This document shows positions 16,318-25,777 of a DNA stretch of 64,000 nt, piece after piece. Where the stretch lies: the NCBI RefSeq assembly GCF_014837295.1, contig NZ_JACYHB010000001.1, forward strand, positions 124,001-188,000, given 5' to 3'. The stretch's first letter is position 1. The number at the start of each line of letters is the position of its first letter. The notes beneath the pieces are model-generated. The model did not search any database. It worked only from the letters and a program-made list of their open reading frames with translations, and was not told the origin of the DNA. A program made the translations under genes and the position numbers. This DNA is from Cellulosimicrobium arenosum (lineage in GTDB: Bacteria; Actinomycetota; Actinomycetes; Actinomycetales; Cellulomonadaceae).

Positions 16318-18135
16318 TCAGGACGTCGCCGCCGGGCCGTCCGCGTAGATCGACTCGACGTCGGCCGTGAAGTCCTTGAGCACCTCGGACCGCTTCACCT
16401 TCAAGGACGGGGTGAGGTACCCGTTCTCCACCGTGAAGTCGGTGGCGAGCACGCTGAACTTGCGGATCGACTCGGCGCGCGAGACCGCTTGGTTCGCGCG
16501 CGTGACCGCCGCGTCGAGCGCGGCGAGCACGTCAGCGTCCGTCGCGGCGTCCTCGACCGACAGGTCGCCCTTGCCGTGCATCGCCGCCCAGCCCGGCAAC
16601 CCCTCGGGATCGAGCGTCACGAGCGCACCGATGAAGGGCCGCTGGTCGCCCACGACCACGCACTGCGAGACGAGCGGGTGGGCCCGGATCCGGTCCTCGA
16701 GCATGGCGGGTGCGACGTTCTTGCCGCCCGCGGTGACGATGATCTCCTTCTTGCGACCGGTGATGCGCAGGAACCCGTCGTCGTCGAGCGAGCCCAGGTC
16801 GCCGGTGCGGAACCAGCCGTCGACGAACGCCTCGCGCGTGGCCTCCTCGTTCCCGTGGTAGCCGCGGAACACGTGGTCGCCCTGGAGCAGGATCTCGCCG
16901 TCCTCGGCGATCCTGACCGCGCAGCCGGGCAGCTGGGTGCCGACGGAGCCGATGCGGGTGCTCGACGGCCGGTTCACGCTCGTGGGGGCCGTGGTCTCGG
17001 TCAGGCCGTAGCCCTCGAGGATGCGGACGCCGATCCCACGGTAGAAGTGCCCGAGCCGTTCGCCCAGGGGCGCTCCGCCGGAGACGGCGTAGCGCGCCTG
17101 ACCCCCGAGCGCGTGGCGAAGCTTGCCGAACACGAGCACGTCCGCGACCTTGTGCCGCAGCCGGAGCCCGAGCCCCGGCCCGCTCGGGTCGTCCAGCGCC
17201 CGGGAGTACGCGATCGCCGTCGCGGCGGCCCAGTGGAAGATCTTCAGCTTTCCGCCCGCCGCGGCCTTCTGCTCGGACGAGTTGTAGACCTTCTCGAACA
17301 CGCGCGGCACGGACAGCAGGTACGTCGGCCTGAACGTACCGAGATCGTCCAGCAGGTCCTTCGTGTCCGGCGTGTGCCCGAGCACCGTCCCGCCGGCGAC
17401 GACCAGCACCCCGATGAAGCGTGCGAAGACGTGCGCGAGCGGCATGAACAGCAGGGTGCGCGCGCCGTCGTGCTTGAAGACCTCCGGGACCGCCTCCACC
17501 GCGTTGACCGTGAGCGAGCAGAAGTTCTCGTGGGTCAGCTCCGCGCCCTTGGGTCGACCGGTCGTGCCCGAGGTGTAGATGATCGTCGCGACGTCGTCGA
17601 GGTTCGCGAGCGCGCGCCGACGGGTGATCTCGTCGGCACCGACCTGCTCGCCCTCCGCTCGTAGCGTGGCGATCGCGCCGTCGTCGATGACGAGGACGTC
17701 GGTGAGCGACGGTGCCTGGTCGCGGACCTGGGCCACGGTCGCCTGGTGATCGGGTGTCTCGACCACCAGCAGCCGCACGTCGGCGTCCGTGAGGATCCAC
17801 TGCACCTGCTCTGCGCTCGATGTCTCGTAGACGGGCACCGAGACCGCGCCGGCGGCCCACACGGCCCAGTCCAGCAGCGTCCACTCGTAGCGCGTGCGCG
17901 ACATGATGCCGACGCGGTCGCCCGGCCCGACGCCGCGCGCGACCAGCCCCTTCGCGGTCGCGACGACCTCGGCGTCGAGCTCGCGCGCCGCGATGGGCCG
18001 CCAGCCGTCTCCTGAGGCGTCGCGCACCTCGACCATCGTGGCGGAGGGGTCGGCCGCGACGCGGGTCGCGAACAGGTCGTTGAGGTTCGACGCGGGGTCG
18101 AGCTCGACGATCCGAGGGGCGGAGATCTCGTCCAT
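16318..18135 (-). CDS. fadD: Long-chain fatty acid-CoA ligase (AMP-forming)
   Basis: This 605-residue adenylate-forming enzyme activates fatty acids to acyl-CoA via acyl-AMP. The P-loop-like motif IIYTSGTTGRPKGAELTH, the core motif GYGLTETT and the hinge GWFRTGDLG are all present, followed by the C-terminal lysine-containing domain. It is closest in organisation to actinobacterial FadD15-like ligases. The ATG at 18135 is preceded by GGAG at six bases; longer frames add no family sequence. It stands upstream of the DEDD gene on the same strand with 67 bp between them. Confidence 0.9.
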   Translation of the reverse strand: MDEISAPRIVELDPASNLNDLFATRVAADPSATMVEVRDASGDGWRPIAARELDAEVVATAKGLVARGVGPGDRVGIMSRTRYEWTLLDWAVWAAGAVSVPVYETSSAEQVQWILTDADVRLLVVETPDHQATVAQVRDQAPSLTDVLVIDDGAIATLRAEGEQVGADEITRRRALANLDDVATIIYTSGTTGRPKGAELTHENFCSLTVNAVEAVPEVFKHDGARTLLFMPLAHVFARFIGVLVVAGGTVLGHTPDTKDLLDDLGTFRPTYLLSVPRVFEKVYNSSEQKAAAGGKLKIFHWAAATAIAYSRALDDPSGPGLGLRLRHKVADVLVFGKLRHALGGQARYAVSGGAPLGERLGHFYRGIGVRILEGYGLTETTAPTSVNRPSSTRIGSVGTQLPGCAVRIAEDGEILLQGDHVFRGYHGNEEATREAFVDGWFRTGDLGSLDDDGFLRITGRKKEIIVTAGGKNVAPAMLEDRIRAHPLVSQCVVVGDQRPFIGALVTLDPEGLPGWAAMHGKGDLSVEDAATDADVLAALDAAVTRANQAVSRAESIRKFSVLATDFTVENGYLTPSLKVKRSEVLKDFTADVESIYADGPAATS

Positions 18136-18169
18136 GCTGGCTCCAGTGGCAGTAGTCGACGGTGGGAGA

Positions 18170-18175
18170 ACCCTA
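18170..18175 (-). promoter_or_regulatory. Probable -10 element of fadD
   Basis: TAGGGT on the minus strand, giving a predicted leader of roughly 28 nt with the GGAG site. Confidence 0.4.
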
Positions 18176-18399
18176 CCCATGGGACGGGTGTGCCCGGGAC
18201 CTGCCCGAGTCGGTAGGCTTCACCTGCTGTGCGCTGCTTGCGCAACGTTTCACCTGCGCGAGAAGTTCCGTCCGAGGTCGTCCCGCGGGCGACTGCACCG
18301 GCCCGCCGCGGTCGCCGGTCAGCCGCGCTGGTCGCCACTGAGGACCCCGGCGTCGGCGAAGACCTTGGGCCAGCGATACCTAGCGAGTGAGGACGGGAC

Positions 18400-19353
18400 A
18401 TGCACGCGATCGGTGTGGACATCGGCGGGACGAAGATCGCGGCGGGGGTCGTCGACGACGAGGGGCGGATCCTCGCCTCCACGCGCCGCGACACCGCCCC
18501 CGACGACGTCGCGAGCATCGACCAGGCGATCGCCGAGGTCTACCAGGAGCTGTCCGCGGACCACGAGGTCGGGGCCATGGGGCTCGCCGCCGCCGGGTTC
18601 GTCAGCCCGGACCGGACGTCCGTCCTCTTCGCACCCAACATCGCGTGGCGCGAGTACCCGCTCGCGCAGCGGGTCCGCGAGCTCCTCCCGGACGGCGGCG
18701 GTGACGTGCAGATCGTCGTCGAGAACGACGCGAACGCGGCGGGCTGGGCCGAGTTCCGCTTCGGCGTCGGGCGCGACGCCACCGACATGCTCATGCTGAC
18801 CGTCGGGACCGGGCTCGGCGGCGCGATCATCTCGGAGCGCGAGCTGGTGCGCGGCAAGTGGGGTGCCGCTGCCGAGGTCGGGCACATGCGGGTGGTCCCC
18901 GAGGGGCACTACTGCGGGTGCGGGCACGAGGGGTGCTGGGAGCAGTACGCGTCGGGCACGGCGCTCGTGCGCGACGGGCAGAGCGCCGTGATCTCCCAGC
19001 CGGGCCGGGCCGCGCGACTTCTCGAGCTGTGCGGGGGCGACGAGCACAAGCTCACCGGGCCGCAGATCACCCAGGCCGCGCAGGAGGGCGACGGGCTCGC
19101 CGTCGAGCTGCTCGCCACGCTCGGCCGGTGGATCGGGGAGGGGGCTGCGTCCGTGACCGCGCTGCTCGATCCGGAGCTCATCGTCATCGGCGGCGGCGTC
19201 GGCGCCGCCGGCGACCTCCTGCTGCAGCCGGTGCGCAAGGCCTTCGCCGACCAGCTCTCGGCCCGCGGGCACCGACCCGAGGCGCAGATCGAGCTCGCGG
19301 AGCACGGCAACGAGGCGGGCATGGTCGGCGCGGCCGACCTCGCGCGCCGCTGA
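18400..19353 (+). CDS. glk: ROK-family glucokinase
   Basis: The 317-residue protein phosphorylates glucose to glucose 6-phosphate. It has the ATP phosphate-binding motif DIGGTKI at the N-terminus, the catalytic aspartate in ENDAN, and the ROK zinc motif CGCGHEGCWE with Cys172, Cys174 and Cys179. The polyphosphate-specific features of PpgK are not evident, so ATP is the likely donor. GAGG stands eight bases before the ATG. It lies not far from the PPi-type phosphofructokinase, so the region holds two early glycolytic kinases. Confidence 0.88.
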   Translation: MHAIGVDIGGTKIAAGVVDDEGRILASTRRDTAPDDVASIDQAIAEVYQELSADHEVGAMGLAAAGFVSPDRTSVLFAPNIAWREYPLAQRVRELLPDGGGDVQIVVENDANAAGWAEFRFGVGRDATDMLMLTVGTGLGGAIISERELVRGKWGAAAEVGHMRVVPEGHYCGCGHEGCWEQYASGTALVRDGQSAVISQPGRAARLLELCGGDEHKLTGPQITQAAQEGDGLAVELLATLGRWIGEGAASVTALLDPELIVIGGGVGAAGDLLLQPVRKAFADQLSARGHRPEAQIELAEHGNEAGMVGAADLARR

Positions 19354-19421
19354 CGGGACCGCCCGTCGGCGTCGCCGCCCGCTCGTCTCCCGGCGCGTCG
19401 CCGCGCCGCCGGGCCGGTCCG

Positions 19422-20036
19422 TCAGACGACCGCGCCCGGACCGCGGTCGTCGTCGCGGTGGTGCGGCATGCGCCACAGCAGGACGGCGAGGCCGGCGAGG
19501 AACAGCCCGATCCCGACCTGGGCCGCGATCACGGGGAACGGCCGGGCGACGACGAGCAGCACGAGCAGCACGAGCGGGACGCCGGCGACGACCGTCCACG
19601 CCATCGTCAGCAGCGGGTCGCGGCCCAGGACGAGCGGCGGGTCCGGCGGCACGAAGTGGCTCTCGGCCTCCTCCAGGTCCTCGATCTCCGGCGTCGTCGG
19701 CGAGTCGCGCGGGCCGCTCGCCCGCACCCAGGGTGCCCTGGGGATCGAGCCGAGCGGATCGCCCGGGGCGCGCGTCCCGGGCGCCGTCGGGCCGCGGCCC
19801 TCGCCCTCTGGCGAGCGCGCCGGGCCGTCGAGACCGGACAGGTCCGACAGCTCCGCGACGATGCCTGCCCACTGCCGGTCGACGTCGAGCGCGGGGTCGT
19901 CGTCGGGGGGGCCGGACGAGGGCGTCGGGTCCGAGGTGTCGTCGTCCCGTGGCGGACGGGGTCCGGTCGGGTCGTCCGGGCGCTCGGGGACGTCGTCGTC
20001 TCGTCCAGTGCCGTGGTCGGCATTCGGTGCGGCCAT
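19422..20036 (-). CDS. Uncharacterised protein with acidic N-terminus and two C-terminal membrane helices
   Basis: I do not recognise a family. The 204-residue product is rich in Asp, Pro and Arg and probably disordered over the first 130 residues, then has two hydrophobic segments (about 145-165 and 172-190) separated by a short loop and ends in a charged HHRDDD tail. It is convergent with glk and divergent from plsC. The ATG at 20036 follows TAGAGT by seven bases, so it is probably leaderless. Conservation next to plsC would support a role in envelope biology, but that is a guess. Confidence 0.65.
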   Translation of the reverse strand: MAAPNADHGTGRDDDVPERPDDPTGPRPPRDDDTSDPTPSSGPPDDDPALDVDRQWAGIVAELSDLSGLDGPARSPEGEGRGPTAPGTRAPGDPLGSIPRAPWVRASGPRDSPTTPEIEDLEEAESHFVPPDPPLVLGRDPLLTMAWTVVAGVPLVLLVLLVVARPFPVIAAQVGIGLFLAGLAVLLWRMPHHRDDDRGPGAVV

Positions 20037-20043
20037 GACATTC

Positions 20044-20053
20044 ACTCTAGAGT
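20044..20053. promoter_or_regulatory. Palindromic divergent -10 pair (plsC and the membrane protein gene)
   Basis: ACTCTAGAGT is a perfect palindrome. Read forward it gives TAGAGT (20048-20053) about 40 nt before plsC; read backward it gives TAGAGT (20044-20049) seven bases before the ATG at 20036. The two -10 elements share bases. Confidence 0.55.
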
Positions 20054-20092
20054 CGGTCGCAGGTCCCGCGCTGCGGACCACGAGGAGGAACG

Positions 20093-20881
20093 TTGTTCTA
20101 CTGGTTCATGAAGCAGGTGATGGTCGGCCCGCTCCTGCGGCTGCTGTACCGTCCCTGGACGCGCGGCGTGGAGAACGTGCCCGACGAGGGCGGTGCGATC
20201 CTCGCGAGCAACCACCTCGCGGTCATCGACTCGTTCATCCTCCCGCTCGTGCTCGGGCGCAAGGTGCAGTTCCTCGGCAAGTCCGACTACTTCACGGGGA
20301 CCGGGGTCAAGGGCCGTCTGACGGCAGGCTTCATGCGCGGCGTCGGGACGATCCCGGTCGACCGCTCCGGCGGCAAGGCGAGCGAGGCCGCCCTCGACAC
20401 GGGACTGCGCGTGCTGCGTGAGGGCGAGCTCTTCGGGATCTATCCCGAGGGGACCCGCAGCCCGGACGGCCGGCTGTACCGCGGCAAGACCGGGGTGGCG
20501 CGCCTCGCGCTGGAGTCGGGCGCGCCGGTGGTCCCCGTCGCCATGGTCGGGACGGACATCGCCCAGCCCATCGGGAAGGTGATCCCGACCCCGATGCGCA
20601 TCGGCATCGTCATCGGCGAGCCCCTCGACTTCTCGCGGTACCGCGGGATGGAGAGCGACCGCTTCATCCTGCGTTCCGTCGCCGACGAGATCCAGTACGC
20701 GATCATGGGGCTCTCGGGCCAGGAGTACGTCGACGTGTACGCCGCCACGGCGAAGGCCCGCATCGCGGCCGGTCACGGCGGGCCGGCCGGCCCGTCCGGC
20801 GTCGCCCCGGGCGGGCGCCCCGCCCCGGACGTCCAGGTTCCGGAACCCCCGCAGCCGCCGTCTGCGACATCAGTAGACTGA
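20093..20881 (+). CDS. plsC: 1-acyl-sn-glycerol-3-phosphate acyltransferase family protein
   Basis: The 262-residue enzyme belongs to the PlsC family that acylates lysophosphatidate during phospholipid synthesis at the membrane. The catalytic NHxxxxD motif is SNHLAVIDSF and the second block is YPEGTRSPDG. An AGGAGGA ribosome binding site stands just upstream of the TTG at 20093, so TTG is the start. The C-terminal 40 residues are rich in glycine and proline and look disordered. M. tuberculosis Rv2182c is a comparable gene in a comparable neighbourhood (family knowledge). Confidence 0.9.
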   Translation: MFYWFMKQVMVGPLLRLLYRPWTRGVENVPDEGGAILASNHLAVIDSFILPLVLGRKVQFLGKSDYFTGTGVKGRLTAGFMRGVGTIPVDRSGGKASEAALDTGLRVLREGELFGIYPEGTRSPDGRLYRGKTGVARLALESGAPVVPVAMVGTDIAQPIGKVIPTPMRIGIVIGEPLDFSRYRGMESDRFILRSVADEIQYAIMGLSGQEYVDVYAATAKARIAAGHGGPAGPSGVAPGGRPAPDVQVPEPPQPPSATSVD

Positions 20882-21015
20882 GCCCGGCGCGCCGGTCCTG
20901 ACCTGATGGCCCCGTGGTCGCAGGAGCTCACAGGTGGTCGCCGAGGCCACACCGTGCTCGGCGGTCCGGTCCCGGGCGCCAGCGCATCCCGTCCTACGAG
21001 AGGTCCTGAGTTCAC

Positions 21016-22242
21016 ATGTCGGTTCGTCGCGTCGCCCTCCTCACCGCGGGCGGCTTCGCCCCGTGCCTGTCCTCCGCCGTCGGTGGCCTGATCGAGCGGT
21101 ACACGGAGCTCGACCCCGAGATCGAGATCATCGCCTACCAGCACGGCTACCACGGTCTGCTGACCGGGACCAAGATCGTCGTCGACGCCGAGGGCCGCGC
21201 GAAGGCCGGCATCCTGCACCGCTTCGGCGGCTCTCCGATCGGCAACTCGCGCGTGAAGCTCACCAACGCGAAGGACTGCGTCAGGCGTGGACTGGTCGCC
21301 GAGGGCGAGGACCCGCTCCAGGTCGCGGCCGAGCGGCTCAAGACCGACGGCGTCGACGTCCTGCACACCATCGGCGGCGACGACACGAACACGACCGCCG
21401 CGGACCTCGCGGCCTACCTGCACGACAACGGCTACGAGCTCACGGTCGTCGGCCTGCCCAAGACGATCGACAACGACGTCGTGCCGATCAAGCAGTCGCT
21501 CGGTGCGTGGACCGCGGCCGAGGAGGCCGCCGGCTTCGCCGCGAACGTCATCGGCGAGCACCGTTCCGGGCCGCGGATGCTCATCGTCCACGAGGTCATG
21601 GGACGCCACTGCGGGTGGCTCACGGCAGCCTCGGCGGCCGAGTACCGCAAGTGGCTCGACGCGCAGGAGTGGGTCCCGAGCCTCGGCCTGTCGCGCGAGC
21701 GCTGGGACGTGCACGCCGTCTTCGTGCCCGAGCTCGCACTCGACCTCGAGGGAGAGGCAGCGCGGCTCAAGGGCATCATGGACACGCAGGGCAACGTCAA
21801 CATCTTCCTGTCCGAGGGTGCGGGCATGCACGAGATCGTCGCGCAGCTCGAGGCGGCCGGCGAGACCGTGGAGCGGGACCCGTTCGGGCACGTCAAGCTC
21901 GACACGATCAATCCCGGCCAGTGGTTCGCGAAGCAGTTCGCCGAGAAGCTGGGTGCCGAGAAGGTCATGGTGCAGAAGTCCGGCTACTACTCGCGTGCCG
22001 CCGCCGCGAACGCCGAGGACCTGCGTCTCATCAAGTCCATGACGGACCTCGCGGTGGAGTGCGCGCTGCGCGGCGAGTCCGGTGTCATCGGCCACGACGA
22101 GGAGGACGGCGACCGCCTGCGCGCCATCGAGTTCCCGCGCATCGCGGGCGGCAAGGCCTTCGACGTCTCCCAGCCCTGGTTCGGCTCGCTGCTCGAGGGC
22201 ATCGGCCAGCCGCTGGTGCCCGCGGCACCGGCAGCACACTGA
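21016..22242 (+). CDS. pfp: 6-phosphofructokinase, pyrophosphate-dependent type
   Basis: The 408-residue protein phosphorylates fructose 6-phosphate. Two residues that separate PPi- from ATP-dependent enzymes are of the PPi type: Asp123 in GGDDT (ATP enzymes have Gly) and Lys149 in PKTIDND (ATP enzymes have Gly). MGRHCGWL and the DTINPG region complete the active site. The reaction would be reversible. GAGAGG lies 12 bases before the ATG, a loose spacing. It is followed by aroG with only 16 bp between them, so the two may share a transcript. Confidence 0.9.
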   Translation: MSVRRVALLTAGGFAPCLSSAVGGLIERYTELDPEIEIIAYQHGYHGLLTGTKIVVDAEGRAKAGILHRFGGSPIGNSRVKLTNAKDCVRRGLVAEGEDPLQVAAERLKTDGVDVLHTIGGDDTNTTAADLAAYLHDNGYELTVVGLPKTIDNDVVPIKQSLGAWTAAEEAAGFAANVIGEHRSGPRMLIVHEVMGRHCGWLTAASAAEYRKWLDAQEWVPSLGLSRERWDVHAVFVPELALDLEGEAARLKGIMDTQGNVNIFLSEGAGMHEIVAQLEAAGETVERDPFGHVKLDTINPGQWFAKQFAEKLGAEKVMVQKSGYYSRAAAANAEDLRLIKSMTDLAVECALRGESGVIGHDEEDGDRLRAIEFPRIAGGKAFDVSQPWFGSLLEGIGQPLVPAAPAAH

Positions 22243-22258
22243 CGGCGAGAGCGCTCCG

Positions 22259-23608
22259 ATGACCACCACGAGCGAGCCGGAGGTCGACCCCGGGCTGGAC
22301 AACTTCCGGTCCCTGGTCGCGCTCCAGCAGCCCACCTGGCCGGACGCGAGCGCCCTGGTCGCGGCACGCGAGCAGCTCGCTGCCTCCGCGCCGCTCGTGG
22401 TGCCCGCGGCGTCGGACACGCTGCGCTCCCGCCTCGCAGCCGCCTCGCGCGGCGAGGCGTTCCTGCTCCAGGGCGGGGACTGCGCCGAGACCTTCGCCGA
22501 GGCGAACGCCGACCGGATCCGCAACAAGATCCGCACCATTCTCCAGATGGCCGTCATCCTCACGCACGGCGCGAGCATGCCGGTCGTCAAGATGGGCCGG
22601 ATGGCGGGGCAGTACGCGAAGCCGCGCAGCTCGGACGACGAGACGCGCGACGGCGTCACCCTGCCCGCCTACCGGGGCGACATGATCAACGGGCACGCCT
22701 TCACGCCCGGGTCGCGGGTCCCGGACCCGCAGCGGCTCGTCGACGCCTACCGGATCTCGGCCGCGACGTGGAACGTCGTGCGCGCGTTCACGACCGGCGG
22801 CTTCGCGGACCTGCGGCAGGTCCACGAGTGGAACCGCGGGTTCATGCGCAACCCGGCGTACGCGCGGTACGAGCGCACGGCGTCGGAGATCGATCGCGCG
22901 ATCCGCTTCATGGACGCGTGCGGGGCGGACTTCGACGCGCTGCGCACGGTCGAGTTCTTCGTGAGCCACGAGGCGCTCGTGCTCGACTACGAGCGCGCGC
23001 TGACCCGGTTCGACTCGCGCACGGGCGACCCGTACGACACCTCGGGGCACTTCCTGTGGATCGGAGAGCGCACGCGTCAGCTCGACGGGGCGCACGTCGA
23101 CTTCCTCTCCCGGATCGCCAATCCCATCGGGGTCAAGCTCGGTCCGACCACGAGCCCCGACGACGCGCTCGCACTGGCGCGGCGGCTCAACCCCGACGAC
23201 GAGCCGGGCCGGCTGACGTTCATCACACGCATGGGTGCGGGTCGCATCCGCGAGGCGCTGCCTCCGCTGGTGGAGGCCGTCGCGCGCGAGGGCATCACCG
23301 TGACCTGGGTGACGGACCCGATGCACGGCAACACGATCACCTCGGACAGCGGGTACAAGACTCGACGCTTCGACGACGTGCTCGACGAGGTCCGCGGATT
23401 CTTCGAGGTGCACCGTGCCGCGGGCACCGTTCCCGGGGGGCTGCACGTCGAGCTCACCGGTGATGACGTCACCGAGGTCCTGGGCGGGAGCGAGGAGATC
23501 GACGACGCGGGCCTCGCCCTGCGGTACGAGACGCTCGTCGACCCCCGGCTCAACCACCAGCAGTCTCTCGAGATGGCCTTCCAGGTCGCGGAGATGCTGC
23601 GGCGCTGA
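22259..23608 (+). CDS. aroG: 3-deoxy-7-phosphoheptulonate synthase, class II
   Basis: The first enzyme of the shikimate pathway condenses phosphoenolpyruvate and erythrose 4-phosphate. The 449-residue product is the plant/actinobacterial class II type: QGGDCAETF near the N-terminus, GRMAGQYAKPRS, IGVKLGPTTSPDD and VTDPMHGNT are all present and supply the metal and phosphate ligands. It corresponds to Rv2178c (family knowledge). The ATG at 22259 sits 16 bp after the phosphofructokinase stop. Erythrose 4-phosphate supply and aromatic synthesis thus meet in one transcriptional unit, although that may be chance. Confidence 0.95.
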   Translation: MTTTSEPEVDPGLDNFRSLVALQQPTWPDASALVAAREQLAASAPLVVPAASDTLRSRLAAASRGEAFLLQGGDCAETFAEANADRIRNKIRTILQMAVILTHGASMPVVKMGRMAGQYAKPRSSDDETRDGVTLPAYRGDMINGHAFTPGSRVPDPQRLVDAYRISAATWNVVRAFTTGGFADLRQVHEWNRGFMRNPAYARYERTASEIDRAIRFMDACGADFDALRTVEFFVSHEALVLDYERALTRFDSRTGDPYDTSGHFLWIGERTRQLDGAHVDFLSRIANPIGVKLGPTTSPDDALALARRLNPDDEPGRLTFITRMGAGRIREALPPLVEAVAREGITVTWVTDPMHGNTITSDSGYKTRRFDDVLDEVRGFFEVHRAAGTVPGGLHVELTGDDVTEVLGGSEEIDDAGLALRYETLVDPRLNHQQSLEMAFQVAEMLRR

Positions 23609-23671
23609 GCGAGCCCGGCCGGGCGACGGGCAGGCCGCGAACGCGTCCTGACGTCTGTGCACGATGACCCG

Positions 23672-25687
23672 TCAGAACACGTTGATGACGATCGTCGAGC
23701 CCTTCGGCGCCGTCTCGTCGTCCCCGCCCGGCGGGTCCTGGGCGTAGACGATGTTGAGCGGGCTGATGCCCTGCGGGTGCCGGACCTCGACCTCGAACCC
23801 GGCGTCCTTCAACGCCTTCTCCGCCGACCTCACGTTCTGCCCGTACGTGTCCGGCACCTCGACGAGCGGTGGCCCGAGCGAGATGACGATCGTCACGGGG
23901 TCGGTGCGGTGCGCGTCGGTTCCCTGGCCGGGATCCTGGCTGATGACCCGGCCTGCCGCGACGTCCTCGGAGTGCTCCTCCGTCACGTCGACCACGAGAC
24001 CCTCGTCCTCGAGCGCGGCGACGGCGTCGCCCTTCTCCGACCCGGTGACCTGGGGGACCACGACGGGTGCCGGGCCGGAGGAGACGGTCAGCACGACCGC
24101 CGTGTCGTGCGGGATCTCGGCACCGGCCTCGAGCGACTCACCGTCGCCGTCGCTGACCGCCATCACCTCGCCCGCCGGGACGGCGTCGTCCGCCGTGGCA
24201 CGGGGCTCGGCGACCACGATGTCCGCGCCCTCGAGCGCGGTGGTCGCCACGACCTGGGTCGACCCCACGAGGTCGCCCGGCACGGTGAGCATCCGCACGC
24301 CCTGCGAGACCACGAGGCGGACGTCGCCGTCCTTGCGCACCGCCTCGCCGGCCGCGGGGACCGTCGCGACCACCTCTCCTGCCGGGACGTCGTCGTCGTA
24401 GCGTCCCTCGACCGAGTGACCGAGCTCGATCGCCTCGAGGTCGGACTCCGCCTCGGCCTGGGGTACGCCGGTCAGATCGGGCGGCACGGTCGTGAAGGCC
24501 CCGGGACCGGACGTGAACCACCACGCGGCGCCACCCCCGCCGGCCGCCAGGACCGCGAGCACGACCAGGGTCCAGACCACCGCTCGCGTCCCGCGCCGTC
24601 GTCGGGCCGGGACGGGCCTCGGCCGAGGTGCCGGGCCGGGGCGGGTCGTCGGCGGGGTGAGATGTCCGACGGAGAGCGGCTCCGTCAGCCCTGCCGCCTC
24701 GCGGTCCTGGGCACTCAGGGCGGTCAGGGACGCCGTCGGCACGAGGCCGTCGGAGCCGGACGCCGTCCCCGCCGTCGCGATGACGCGCCCGTCGGCCGCA
24801 GGTGGCGTCGCCCGCCGACCGAGGTCCGCGGGGGAGAGCCCTGCTCGTGCCCTGCGCACGAGCGAGAGCGCCGCGCCCGCGTCGACGGGCCGGTCGGCGG
24901 GGTCACGCGCGGTGAGTGCGCACACCAGGTCGTCGATCTCGGCCGGGATCCACGGCGCGGACTGCGACGGTGCAGGAACGTCGTTGTTCACGTGCTGGAA
25001 CGCGACCTGGATCGGGGCGGAGCCGACGTGCGGGACGGTCCCGAGGAGCATCTCGTAGGCCAGGACACCGAGGCTGTACACGTCGCTGCGTGCGTCGCAG
25101 GTCCCGGTGCTGATGAGCTCCGGGGACAGGTAGGCCACCGTGCCGAGGAGCGTCCCGGTCGTCGTGGACGTGACCTCGTTCACAGCCCGGGCCAGGCCGA
25201 AGTCGGTGAGCTTGACCCGCCCGTCGGTGTCGATGAGGACGTTCTCGGGCTTGACGTCGCGGTGGACGAGCCCGGCACGGTGCGCGGCGGCCAGGGCGTC
25301 GAGCATGTCCGCGAGGAGGTCGAGGGCCTGTCCGAGCGGCAGGGTCCCTTCGGTGAGCAGCACGCGCCGCAGGTTGGAGCCGGCGACGTACTCCATCGTC
25401 AGGTAGCTGGTGTCGCCGTCGAGACCCTGGTCGTAGACCGCGACCAGGCCCGGGTGCGTCAGACGCGCGGCCGCGCGGGCCTCGCGCCGGAACCGCGCGA
25501 CGAAGTCCGCGCCGCTCGTACCCTCGGCGAGGTGCGGGTGCATGATCTTCACCGCGACCCGGCGGTCGAGCCGCCGGTCGTTCGCGAGGTAAACCGTCGC
25601 CATGCCGCCACGGGCGATCCGCGACACGACCTCGTAGCGCCCGTCGACCAGGCGGCCTACGAGCGGGTCGGTCGTCACGGTGGTCAC
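23672..25687 (-). CDS. pknL: Transmembrane Ser/Thr protein kinase with four PASTA domains (PknL-like)
   Basis: The 671-residue receptor kinase has a complete cytosolic kinase domain (glycine loop ARGGMATVYL, Lys47 in VAVK, HRDVKPEN with Asp144, DFG at 162-164), a proline- and arginine-rich juxtamembrane segment, one membrane helix at about 369-391 and four extracellular PASTA repeats (about 400-671) that bind peptidoglycan fragments or lipid II in related kinases. Position next to an Rv2175c-like gene marks it as the PknL orthologue, though M. tuberculosis PknL is much shorter and lacks PASTA (family knowledge). The GTG at 25687 is six bases after TAGAAT, so the transcript is probably leaderless. 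Confidence 0.9.
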   Translation of the reverse strand: MTTVTTDPLVGRLVDGRYEVVSRIARGGMATVYLANDRRLDRRVAVKIMHPHLAEGTSGADFVARFRREARAAARLTHPGLVAVYDQGLDGDTSYLTMEYVAGSNLRRVLLTEGTLPLGQALDLLADMLDALAAAHRAGLVHRDVKPENVLIDTDGRVKLTDFGLARAVNEVTSTTTGTLLGTVAYLSPELISTGTCDARSDVYSLGVLAYEMLLGTVPHVGSAPIQVAFQHVNNDVPAPSQSAPWIPAEIDDLVCALTARDPADRPVDAGAALSLVRRARAGLSPADLGRRATPPAADGRVIATAGTASGSDGLVPTASLTALSAQDREAAGLTEPLSVGHLTPPTTRPGPAPRPRPVPARRRRGTRAVVWTLVVLAVLAAGGGGAAWWFTSGPGAFTTVPPDLTGVPQAEAESDLEAIELGHSVEGRYDDDVPAGEVVATVPAAGEAVRKDGDVRLVVSQGVRMLTVPGDLVGSTQVVATTALEGADIVVAEPRATADDAVPAGEVMAVSDGDGESLEAGAEIPHDTAVVLTVSSGPAPVVVPQVTGSEKGDAVAALEDEGLVVDVTEEHSEDVAAGRVISQDPGQGTDAHRTDPVTIVISLGPPLVEVPDTYGQNVRSAEKALKDAGFEVEVRHPQGISPLNIVYAQDPPGGDDETAPKGSTIVINVF

Positions 25688-25693
25688 GGCCCG

Positions 25694-25699
25694 ATTCTA
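25694..25699 (-). promoter_or_regulatory. -10 element of pknL (leaderless)
   Basis: TAGAAT followed by six bases and the GTG at 25687. Confidence 0.6.
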
Positions 25700-25765
25700 G
25701 GCGGCGCACCGCGTTTCGGTGGCGAACCCGGGCGCGGGTGTCGCCAGGGCGCCGCGGGACGCACG

Positions 25766-25771
25766 TAGGCT
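25766..25771 (+). promoter_or_regulatory. -10 element of the Rv2175c-like gene (leaderless)
   Basis: TAGGCT followed by six bases and the GTG at 25778. Confidence 0.6.
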
Positions 25772-25777
25772 AGCGCC

